This document shows positions 8,166 to 14,932 of a DNA stretch of 64,000 bases, piece after piece. Each line of letters begins with the position of its first letter. Position 1 is the first letter of the stretch. The stretch is from the NCBI GenBank assembly GCA_043803805.1, contig JAZDJP010000117.1, positions 5,576 through 69,575 on the forward strand, written 5' to 3'. The notes beneath the pieces were generated by a model. It was given only the letters and a program-made list of their open reading frames with translations, searched no databases and was not told the origin of the DNA. Origin of the DNA: JAZDJP01 sp043803805 (lineage in GTDB: Bacteria > Planctomycetota > JAZDJP01). A program made the translations under genes and the position numbers.

Positions 8166-10205
8166 ATGGCCTATGAACCGAAGGACATCCGCAACATTGC
8201 GCTCGTCGGGCATGGCGGGTCGGGCAAGACCACGCTCGCCGACGCCATGCTCTTCAAGGCGAAGGCGTCCAACCGTTTCGGGAAGGTGAACGACGGGACG
8301 TCGCTATCCGATTACGATCCCGAGGAGAAGGAGCGCAAGATCTCCATTGATCTGGCCATCCTTCATTGCGGCTGGAAGGGGACCGAGATCCAGATTCTCG
8401 ACACCCCCGGCTTCGCCGATTTTGTCGGCGCGGCCGTGAACGGGCTCTCCGTCGCCGAGACGGCGGTGTTCACCGTGAGCGCGGTGGCGGGGATCGAGGT
8501 GAACACCCGAAAACTCTGGAAAATGGCCTCCGATCGGGGGCTGCCGCGCATCATCGTCATCACGAAACTGGATGCGGACAACGCGAAATACGCCGAGACC
8601 CTCCGGAAGATCCAGGACGCGTTCGGGACGTTCTGCAAGCCCGTGGTGCTGGCGAAGGGCGAGGCGAAGTCCTTCTCGGGCGTCGTGGATCTTGTGACGC
8701 TCAAGGACGCGCCGGCCGACCTCAAGGCCGAGGCGGAGAAACGCGCCGCCGAACTCCGGGAGGCCGCGGTCGAGGCCGACGACGCGCTTCTGGAACGGTA
8801 CCTGGAGGGGAAACCCGTCAGCATCGAGGAGGCGGAGGGCGCCCTCGCCAAATCCATTCTCCTGGGCAAGATGGTCCCGGTCCTCGCCGTGTCATCGGAC
8901 AAGGACATCGGCGTGACGGAACTCATGGATTTCATCGCCCGGTACGCCCCGTCCCCCGTGTCCGCGAAGCCCCGCGCGGCCGGCGACGGAAAGACGGTTG
9001 CTCTGAACCCGGAAGGTCCCTTCACGGCCCAGGTCTTCAAGGTGGTGATTGATCCCTTCGTGGGGCGGTTGTCCTATTTCCGGGTCTTCTCCGGCGCGGT
9101 GGATCCCGGCAAGCCCCTCCACAACGCGTCCCGGCAGGAGGACCTGCGCATCGGCGGATTCTCCCGCCCGCAGGGGAAGGATCTCGAGACCGTGACGAGG
9201 ATCGTGACCGGGGACATCGTCACGGTGGCCAAGGTGGAGAACGTCGCCATCGGCGACACCCTCGTCCAGGATCCCGCCACGTCCGTGGTCCTGCCCGCCT
9301 TCACCTATCCGACCCCGATGGTGTCGCTCGCGGTCGAGCCCAAGAGCCGGGGGGACGAGGCGAAGATCAGCGGATCGCTGGCCAAGATCGTCGAGGAGGA
9401 CAAGACGTTCAGGGTGACGCGCGACCAGCAGACGGGGGAACTGGTGACCACGGGGATGGGGGACCTCCATCTGGATGTGGTGCTGGCGCGCCTGAAGCGT
9501 CGGTTCGCCCTCGAGGTGACGACGAAGGAGCCCAAGATTCCCTACCGGGAGACCATCACCGGAAAGGGCGATGCCAACTACCGCCACAAGAAGCAGACGG
9601 GCGGCGCGGGCCAGTTCGCCGAGGTGTGGCTCCGGATCGAGCCCCTGGAGCGCGGCAAGGGATTCGAGTTCCACAACGAAGTCAAGGGAGGCGCCATCTC
9701 CCAGCAATACATTCCGTCGATCGAGAAGGGCATCAAACAGATGCTCGAGCGGGGGGCGTACGGCGGCTACCCGATGGTGGACATCCGGGCGGCGGTGTAT
9801 TACGGCAAGGAACACCCGGTGGACTCGAAGGACATCGCCTTCCAGGTTGCCGGGCGGGAATGTTTCAAACTGGCCTGCCAGCAGGCGCGGATGGTGCTTC
9901 TCGAACCCATCGTGACCATCGAGATTACGGTGCCCTCCAAATACATCGGCGGCATCACCGGGGATTTGAACAGCCGCCGGGGCCGCATCCTGGGCGTGGA
10001 CGTGGCGGAGGGCGGGGACACCCAGTCGGTGAAGGCCATGATTCCGCTCGCGGAGATCTCCCGGTACTCCACCGAACTCCGGTCCATCACCGGCGGGGAG
10101 GGGTATTACACCCTGGAGTTCTCGCACTACGACATCGTCCCGCACAAGAACGCGGAGGCGGTCGTGGCGCGGTCGAAACCCCAGGCGAAGACCGAAGAAG
10201 AGTAG
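8166..10205 (+). CDS. EF-G-like translational GTPase (EF-G II type)
   Basis: A 679-aa protein with the full EF-G domain series: P-loop GHGGSGKTTL near residue 17, switch II DTPGFADF near 81, G4 written TKLDAD, a domain II barrel, domain III (TGMGDLHLDVVLARLKRRF), and domains IV-V (SKYIGGITGDLNSRRGRI). Canonical EF-G has NKxD at G4 and RGITI in switch I; here they read TKLD and ERKISI. This matches the paralogous EF-G II group rather than the main translocase. The start at 8166 is set by GGAGGGGAG; an upstream in-frame GTG/TTG extension is unsupported. The TAG stop lies inside a 29-bp interspersed palindrome. Confidence 0.88.
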   Translation: MAYEPKDIRNIALVGHGGSGKTTLADAMLFKAKASNRFGKVNDGTSLSDYDPEEKERKISIDLAILHCGWKGTEIQILDTPGFADFVGAAVNGLSVAETAVFTVSAVAGIEVNTRKLWKMASDRGLPRIIVITKLDADNAKYAETLRKIQDAFGTFCKPVVLAKGEAKSFSGVVDLVTLKDAPADLKAEAEKRAAELREAAVEADDALLERYLEGKPVSIEEAEGALAKSILLGKMVPVLAVSSDKDIGVTELMDFIARYAPSPVSAKPRAAGDGKTVALNPEGPFTAQVFKVVIDPFVGRLSYFRVFSGAVDPGKPLHNASRQEDLRIGGFSRPQGKDLETVTRIVTGDIVTVAKVENVAIGDTLVQDPATSVVLPAFTYPTPMVSLAVEPKSRGDEAKISGSLAKIVEEDKTFRVTRDQQTGELVTTGMGDLHLDVVLARLKRRFALEVTTKEPKIPYRETITGKGDANYRHKKQTGGAGQFAEVWLRIEPLERGKGFEFHNEVKGGAISQQYIPSIEKGIKQMLERGAYGGYPMVDIRAAVYYGKEHPVDSKDIAFQVAGRECFKLACQQARMVLLEPIVTIEITVPSKYIGGITGDLNSRRGRILGVDVAEGGDTQSVKAMIPLAEISRYSTELRSITGGEGYYTLEFSHYDIVPHKNAEAVVARSKPQAKTEEE

Positions 10206-10230
10206 GGGCGGGTTTCAAACCCGCCCCTAC
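10202..10230. repeat. 29-bp interspersed palindrome, copy 1
   Basis: Arms GTAGGGGCGGGTTT and AAACCCGCCCCTAC flank a single central base. It provides the stop codon of the EF-G-like gene (TAG at 10203-10205) and could act as a terminator-like hairpin. Further copies are at 10518 and 57330. Confidence 0.85.
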
Positions 10231-10315
10231 GGGCCGCCGTGAATTTGGTATGGCGGCCATCGGGGGTTCCTCCCTCGAATCCCCGACACGAACCAATAGT
10301 TTCCTGCCAGAGCTC

Positions 10316-10471
10316 AATCTGGGGTACGCCGGGGTCGCCAAGCGGTCGGTGTTCGTCATCAACAAGGCGGGAACGGTGGTGTATGCCTGGGTGTCCGAGG
10401 ACCCGGGCAAGGTTCCGGATTTCGAAGCGGTGAAAAAGGCGCTGGCCGCGGCGTCGGCGGCGAAGGCGTAG
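10316..10471 (+). pseudogene. peroxiredoxin C-terminal remnant
   Basis: One frame reads GVAKRSVFVINKAGTVVYAWVSEDPGKVPDFEAVKKAL, given here as pieces: AKRSVFVINKAGTVVYAW then DPGKVPDFEAVKKAL. This matches the C-terminal third of AhpC/TSA (Bcp-like) peroxiredoxins. The N-terminal part with the peroxidatic Cys is absent: upstream sequence in this frame is the EF-G gene read out of frame. The rest of the 10206-10542 gap holds no other gene. The remnant sits between two copies of the 29-bp palindrome, suggesting deletion or rearrangement at the repeats. Confidence 0.7.
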
Positions 10472-10517
10472 CGGTTTGTTCCCTTTCGATCCGTGTCATA
10501 TCCGCGTGACGGATGAT

Positions 10518-10546
10518 GTAGGGGCGGGTCTGAAACCCGCCCCTAC
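10518..10546. repeat. 29-bp interspersed palindrome, copy 2
   Basis: The same palindrome as at 10202, with one central difference (GTCTGAAAC core instead of GTTTCAAAC). Its right arm supplies the stop codon of the convergent mltA gene (TAG on the minus strand at 10543-10545). Confidence 0.85.
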
Positions 10547-11736
10547 TTGTCTCGCAATAAAATAAAATAGATGCGCCCCTCGGCGTAGAGGCCGCCGGCG
10601 GTTTTTTCCGCTTCGTTCCCGATCCCGGTATAAATGTCGGCCCGCCCGGGCGCCCGGATGGCTCCCCCGGTGTCCTGGACGAGCATGAACTGGCGGAAGG
10701 TGCGCGGCTTCCCGTCGGGTCCCGGGATTTTCGTGTCCACCAGCGCCAGCGCCCCCCGCGGGAAAATGTCCTTGTCCAGCGCGAGCGACCGGAAGGGGAC
10801 GAGGGGTTCGTTGAGGGATCCCCGGGGCGTCCGCCCGGCGTCCGGCCGTTCCGTGAAAAAAACGTAGGACGGGTTGCGGTTCAGGTAATCCAGGTCCTCC
10901 GGGCGCTCCCGGAAGTGGCGCCGGATCCCCGCGAGGTTCCTCCGGGATTTCGGGATTTTCCCGTCGGAAAGCAGCGCCCCCGCCACGCTCCCGTAGGGAC
11001 GGTCGGTCTTCCCGGCGTAACCCAGGAGAATCTCGCCCTCGCCGGGGAGGCGCACTCGGACCGACCCCTGGAGGTGGGCGAGGAAGGCGTCGAAGGGATC
11101 CCGGAGCCAGACGAGTTCGAGTCCCCGGCCGGAGAGGAGTTTTTTTTCCTCGATCTCCCGCCGGTCCGGCCAGGGGACGATGCGCCCGTCCGGGAGCCGT
11201 CGCCCGCGGGGGATGCCGTCCTCCATCACGAGTTCCGGCGGGGGGCGGTAAAGCGGATGGTCAAAGCCTCCTCCCGCGGAACGTCTTCCGTCGAGCACCG
11301 GGGTGTAGTAGCCGGTAAACAGCATGTTCCCCCGGCCGTTCCATCCGGCTCCCCGGTAGAACACGAAATCCTTCCGGAGACGTTTCTCGACATCGGCCGG
11401 ATCGGATGACGCATCGAGAATCCGCCGAAAGGCCTCGATGCTTTTCACGGTCCGGTGGTGGGAGGCGTCGCCGACCGGGTAGCCGTCGCGCGCGGAGGGT
11501 TTGGCGAGGAATGTGAGGCTGTGGCCAAGGGCGTCGCGCAGTCCCTTCCGGTCGGCGCAGGCGTCGGCGAGGGACGGGACGCGCCGCTCGGAAACGCCGA
11601 TGAACGTCGGTTTTCCCGGCGGCAGGGGGCGGTCGTAGTCCGCGGGGCGGAGCCACCGCCAGGCGAGCCAGCCCAGGAGAAGAATCGTCCCCCCGGCCGC
11701 GGCCCGGCGCAGCAGGATTCTTGTCCGGTCATCCAT
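10543..11736 (-). CDS. mltA: membrane-bound lytic murein transglycosylase A
   Basis: A 397-aa protein with an N-terminal hydrophobic anchor (residues 13-28, TILLLGWLAW), an MltA barrel domain starting around FTGYYTPVLDG (residue ~140) and a C-terminal 3D domain with QDTGGAIRAPGRADIYTG, which carries the catalytic aspartates. It cleaves peptidoglycan between MurNAc and GlcNAc with 1,6-anhydro ring formation. No lipobox is visible, so it is tail-anchored by the N-terminal helix. The ATG lies inside the end of the integrase gene (8-base overlap), so the two may be co-translated. Confidence 0.92.
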   Translation of the reverse strand: MDDRTRILLRRAAAGGTILLLGWLAWRWLRPADYDRPLPPGKPTFIGVSERRVPSLADACADRKGLRDALGHSLTFLAKPSARDGYPVGDASHHRTVKSIEAFRRILDASSDPADVEKRLRKDFVFYRGAGWNGRGNMLFTGYYTPVLDGRRSAGGGFDHPLYRPPPELVMEDGIPRGRRLPDGRIVPWPDRREIEEKKLLSGRGLELVWLRDPFDAFLAHLQGSVRVRLPGEGEILLGYAGKTDRPYGSVAGALLSDGKIPKSRRNLAGIRRHFRERPEDLDYLNRNPSYVFFTERPDAGRTPRGSLNEPLVPFRSLALDKDIFPRGALALVDTKIPGPDGKPRTFRQFMLVQDTGGAIRAPGRADIYTGIGNEAEKTAGGLYAEGRIYFILLRDK

Positions 11737-13015
11737 GGCGTAGCGTGTCCAGGGGGCTTTTCGCCTCCGGGGCCATGTCGCGGGCGACGTGGGTGTAGAT
11801 CATCGTGGTCTCGACGTGGCTGTGGCCCAGAAGTTCCTGGATTTTGCGGATGTTCACCCCATTCATGAGGAGATGCGTGGCGAAGGAATGGCGCAGGGTG
11901 TGAACGGAGGCGTGTTTGGGGATGCCGGCCCGGAGGACCGCCGCGCGCATGGCTTTTTGCACCGGGGACGTGGCGGCGTGCCAGCGGCGTACCGTGCCCG
12001 TGGCCGGATCCACGGCGAGCGTCTGGGAGGGGAAGACGAACTGCCACGCCCACTCCCAGCCGGCATTGGGGTATTTTCGGGACAGGGCATCGGGCATCGG
12101 GGCGTCGCCGTGCCCTTGTTGCAGGTCTTTGGCGTGGAGGGCGTGGACCCGTTCCATGTGGGCTTGAAGGGGTTCCCGGAGGGAAACCGGAAGCAGCGTG
12201 GTGCGGTCATGATCCCCCTTGCCGCCACGGACGAGGACGATCCCGGCGTCGAAATCAATGTCCTTGACGCGGAGCCGCACCAGTTCCGAAATCCGGAGCC
12301 CCGCGCCGTACAGGAGTTGGAGCATCAGGCGGAACGCGCCCGTTGTCTCGTCGAAGACGCGTTGGACCTCCGCGGGGGAAAGGACCACCGGCAGGCGGAC
12401 GCCCCGTTTGGCCCGGAGGGTTTTGTGCATGTCGCCGAGGTCGGCGCGCAGGATGTCCCGGTAGAGGAACAGGATCGCGTGAAAGGCCTGGTTCTGGGTG
12501 GAGGCGGAGACCCGTTGCTGGAGGGCCAGGTGGCTGATGAAATTCCGGGCGTCTTCGGATTCCGGGGACAGGCGGCCGCGGGTTTCCCGGAGATAATCCA
12601 GAAACCGCCGCGACCAGGCGAGGTAGGTCGCCACGGTGCGGGGGGAATACCGCCGCAGGCGCATCGCCTCGCGCATCCGATCGAGCAACGCGTCGCGGTC
12701 GGGCGGGGCGGCGGCGGGATCGGGAGCCGGCGCCGGGACGAACCCGGCGAGGTCGCCCTTGCGGTAGTGGTGCAGATAAAGGGTGATGGCATTGGCGGCC
12801 TGGCGGACCTGCCAGTCCGGGGTCTTTCCGTCACGGCCCCAATTCTCCAAAAACCCGGAGATCCGCTCGTCCAGGGGGATGGATTGATGGGAATTGGAAA
12901 ATGCGATGAACCGGCTCACCCAAAGCGCCAGAAATGGGGCGTGGCGGTCATCGGAAAGGCGTCGTTGGAGAAGGAAATCCTGGAATTCCGGGAGCAACGC
13001 CACATCCATAATCAT
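11729..13015 (-). CDS. intI: integron integrase (IntI-type tyrosine recombinase)
   Basis: A 428-aa tyrosine recombinase. The catalytic residues appear as Arg in GLRISELVRLR, HTLRHSFATHLL, LLGHSHVETTMIYTHV. The IntI-specific extra patch is present before the catalytic His: LSRKYPNAGWEWAWQFVF, corresponding to the KYPxAGxxWxWxxVF block that separates integron integrases from XerC/D. It recombines single-stranded folded attC sites with attI. The N-terminus is extended by about 100 residues relative to IntI1. ATG 13015 is adjacent to GGGGGAA; an ATG at 13009 would give better spacing. It is divergent from five attC-bounded cassettes. Confidence 0.93.
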   Translation of the reverse strand: MIMDVALLPEFQDFLLQRRLSDDRHAPFLALWVSRFIAFSNSHQSIPLDERISGFLENWGRDGKTPDWQVRQAANAITLYLHHYRKGDLAGFVPAPAPDPAAAPPDRDALLDRMREAMRLRRYSPRTVATYLAWSRRFLDYLRETRGRLSPESEDARNFISHLALQQRVSASTQNQAFHAILFLYRDILRADLGDMHKTLRAKRGVRLPVVLSPAEVQRVFDETTGAFRLMLQLLYGAGLRISELVRLRVKDIDFDAGIVLVRGGKGDHDRTTLLPVSLREPLQAHMERVHALHAKDLQQGHGDAPMPDALSRKYPNAGWEWAWQFVFPSQTLAVDPATGTVRRWHAATSPVQKAMRAAVLRAGIPKHASVHTLRHSFATHLLMNGVNIRKIQELLGHSHVETTMIYTHVARDMAPEAKSPLDTLRHG

Positions 13016-13023
13016 TTCCCCCA

Positions 13024-13046
13024 GTTATGCGTCCTTGACGCATAAC
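13024..13046. repeat. perfect inverted repeat in the intI leader (attI or operator candidate)
   Basis: GTTATGCGTC, three bases, GACGCATAAC: a perfect 10-bp inverted repeat 9 bases before the intI ATG. The ends read GTTATGC/GCATAAC; GCATAAC is also the R'' box of the last attC. It may be the integrase simple site of attI or an operator controlling intI. Confidence 0.6.
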
Positions 13047-13055
13047 ATCATAATT

Positions 13056-13071
13056 CGTTGTTTTTACAACG
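13056..13071. repeat. second leader inverted repeat
   Basis: CGTTGT, TTTT, ACAACG forms a 6-bp stem with a 4-base loop, ten bases from the first repeat. The GTTG/CAAC ends resemble integrase binding boxes. Confidence 0.5.
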
Positions 13072-13138
13072 CCAGAAAATTAGAAGACAATCTGTTATAT
13101 GTTTGCTGGCAATGAAATGAGACGATTGGAGATGATGA

Positions 13139-13167
13139 TTGACAGGGTCTTTGTCGGGTGGTAATCT
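13139..13167 (+). promoter_or_regulatory. Pc-like cassette promoter
   Basis: A perfect TTGACA at 13139-13144, a 17-nt spacer and TAATCT at 13162-13167, reading toward the cassettes. In class 1 integrons Pc lies inside intI; here it lies in the leader, 65 bases before the first cassette ATG. Confidence 0.55.
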
Positions 13168-13231
13168 CCACGGGCGTCGTTGATTATGATTCAACGATGC
13201 GACATCTAATAATTGTTATGGAGATAGGAAC

Positions 13232-13501
13232 ATGGAAAAGATGACTGAAACTCAATCGATCTGGACATCAAAGACTGACCGGTTCTGGACCAAGAAGTTC
13301 ATTTTCGGCGTCCTCTTCACATTCGCGGTCTGTTACCTCGGCCTGTCGGTCGCGGCCATATTTGGCGTTTACCATCCTCACTCTGGATACATAGCCACCG
13401 CACCATATTGGTCAGGAATAATCAGCCTGGTTGTTGCGGCAATATGTCTTGTCGCATTCAGAAACGCGGAGAAACAGCGAAGAGAACAGGTCGGCAAATG
13501 A
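13232..13501 (+). CDS. cassette 1: small membrane protein of unknown function
   Basis: An 89-aa protein with two hydrophobic segments (about residues 22-45, KFIFGVLFTFAVCYLGLSV, and 58-75, WSGIISLVVAAICLV) joined by a short loop, and a charged C-terminus NAEKQRREQVGK. I recognise no family. GGAGATAGGA precedes the ATG closely, giving a very short 5' leader as usual in cassettes. The stop is 14 bases before the R'' box of attC1. It is the position most strongly expressed from the Pc-like promoter. Confidence 0.75.
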   Translation: MEKMTETQSIWTSKTDRFWTKKFIFGVLFTFAVCYLGLSVAAIFGVYHPHSGYIATAPYWSGIISLVVAAICLVAFRNAEKQRREQVGK

Positions 13502-13515
13502 CCGGAGGAGAGACT

Positions 13516-13579
13516 CCTTAACCAGCAAATCCATCCTATCGCCGGGAAGCCCGGCTCAGGATGATTTGCGACGTTGGGC
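13516..13579 (+). other. attC1 recombination site
   Basis: R'' CCTTAAC at 13516-13522 and R' GTTGGGC at 13573-13579. Between them CAAAT/ATTTG, ATCCT/AGGAT and GCCGGG/CCCGGC pair into a hairpin, with extrahelical bases on one arm, as expected for a folded attC. Length 64 bp. Confidence 0.85.
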
Positions 13580-13592
13580 CCGGGTAAAACGT

Positions 13593-14888
13593 ATGCCAGA
13601 CGAGACCATTATTGAGGAACCAGCCCGACAGCTACCGGTGGTCGGCAACTACGATGTGGTTGTGGCAGGTGGAGGCATGGCCGGTGTCGCAGCGGCGCTT
13701 GCCGCTGCACGCCTTGGTGTGCGGGTTTCCTTGGTTGAGAGATACTGTGCTCTCGGCGGATTGGCTACTCTCGGCAACGTAACCATGTGGCTGCCCCTGT
13801 GTGATGGCAAAGGGAAACAAGTTGTCTCGGGCTTGGGCCAAGAGCTCCTGCAGCTCGCTGTTGCCGATCTCAAGCAGGACTATCCCGCCGCCCGCTTCAG
13901 GCGCATCCCGTCCTGCTGGCAGCCGGAGGGAGACCGAGAGCAACGCCTCACCACGCGCTACCGTGTGGACTTCAACCCCGCAGCCTACATGCTCGCGTTG
14001 GAGAAGCTGGTTGTTGAGGCCGACGTGGACCTGCTTTACGACACCCGCGTGTGCGCCGTTGCCAGAGACGACCAACGCGTTTCCCACCTGATTGTGGAGA
14101 ACAAGAGCGGACGTGCCGCACTGGCCTGTCAAACTGTCGTGGACGCAACGGGTGATGCAGACGTCTGCGCCTTGGCTGGAGAGAAGACGGTATCGCTAGA
14201 CTCGAATGTAATATCTGGTTGGTTCTATACTCTGACCCATGGAGAGCTGACGCTTCACCAACTGAGCAACCGCTACAGCCCGAAAGCCGAGAAGCGCGAC
14301 GCTGACGGGCCGTTCTTTCGGGGCGACGATGCCGTCCAGCTCACCGACCAGATACTCCAGACGCGACGAAAGGTCCGGAAGCGCCTTGCGGATATTCGGG
14401 CTCAGCAACCGGGTGACGACACCCAGTTACTCATGCCGGCGACGATGGCATGCTTCCGCATGACGCGCCGTCTCGATTCCGCCTTCGCGCTCGGCGAAGA
14501 ACACGTCCATCAATGGTTTGCGGACACCATCGGGCTGACGGGAGACTGGCGGAAACCCGGGCCCGTCTACGCCATCCCCATCAGCTGTCTCAGGGCAGTC
14601 GGGAACCACAACCTGCTTGTTGCCGGTCGGTGCATCTCCGTTGACAATACTGCTTGGGACGTTCTGCGAGCAATTCCTCCGTGTGTCGTTACCGGAGAGG
14701 CCGCAGGGACCGCAGCCTCTCTGGCGGCACTCCACACAAATGGCGATGTTCACGCGCTGCGCTATGGATCACTACGGGATCAACTGCAGAGACAGGGCGT
14801 ATTGCTGGATCCCGCTCTCGTTGCCAGGAGCAGTACCGTTTCGATGGATAGGAAGCCCAACAAGCCGGATGCACGCGACGGCTCATAG
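13593..14888 (+). CDS. cassette 2: FAD-dependent oxidoreductase
   Basis: A 431-aa protein of the FAD-dependent oxidoreductase group (PF12831-like). The dinucleotide-binding motif VVVAGGGMAGVAAALAAARLG lies at residues ~21-41, followed by VERYCALGGLAT; DATGDADVCALAG is the second conserved FAD motif, and LVAGRCISVDNTAWDVLR near the C-terminus contacts the flavin. The substrate is unknown; relatives are common in polysaccharide-degrading bacteria. The ATG at 13593 is 14 bases after attC1's R' box. The last nine residues (NKPDARDGS) are encoded by attC2, where the stop codon lies. Confidence 0.87.
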   Translation: MPDETIIEEPARQLPVVGNYDVVVAGGGMAGVAAALAAARLGVRVSLVERYCALGGLATLGNVTMWLPLCDGKGKQVVSGLGQELLQLAVADLKQDYPAARFRRIPSCWQPEGDREQRLTTRYRVDFNPAAYMLALEKLVVEADVDLLYDTRVCAVARDDQRVSHLIVENKSGRAALACQTVVDATGDADVCALAGEKTVSLDSNVISGWFYTLTHGELTLHQLSNRYSPKAEKRDADGPFFRGDDAVQLTDQILQTRRKVRKRLADIRAQQPGDDTQLLMPATMACFRMTRRLDSAFALGEEHVHQWFADTIGLTGDWRKPGPVYAIPISCLRAVGNHNLLVAGRCISVDNTAWDVLRAIPPCVVTGEAAGTAASLAALHTNGDVHALRYGSLRDQLQRQGVLLDPALVARSSTVSMDRKPNKPDARDGS

Positions 14889-14914
14889 CCGCGCGTGATC
14901 CGCTGACGTTGGGA
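14855..14914 (+). other. attC2 recombination site
   Basis: R'' GCCCAAC at 14855-14861 and R' GTTGGGA at 14908-14914. CGGAT/ATCCG, CACGCG/CGCGTG and CGGCT/AGCCG pair around a CAT loop, with single extrahelical G and A on the left arm only. Length 60 bp; nearly the same sequence as attC3. Confidence 0.9.
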
Positions 14915-14932
14915 TCAAGAGGAGGAAAGACG

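Larger units (their letters stand above)
13024..13221 (+). other. attI region (insertion junction uncertain)
   Basis: The AT-richer leader between intI and the first cassette gene holds the two inverted repeats, the Pc-like promoter and a third imperfect inverted repeat around 13179-13195 (GTTGATT and ATTCAAC). The cassette junction should be a GTTRRRY-like box; candidates are GTTGATT at 13179 and GTTATGG at 13215, neither perfect. Confidence 0.55.

Noticed and set aside
10258..10296. tRNA-T-arm-like GGGGTTCC...GAATCCCC ending ...CCA-like
   Set aside because: The putative loop is too long and there is no acceptor, D or anticodon arm.
11729..13015. The tyrosine recombinase as a phage integrase or XerC/D
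   Set aside because: The IntI-specific insertion and the adjacent attC series identify an integron integrase.
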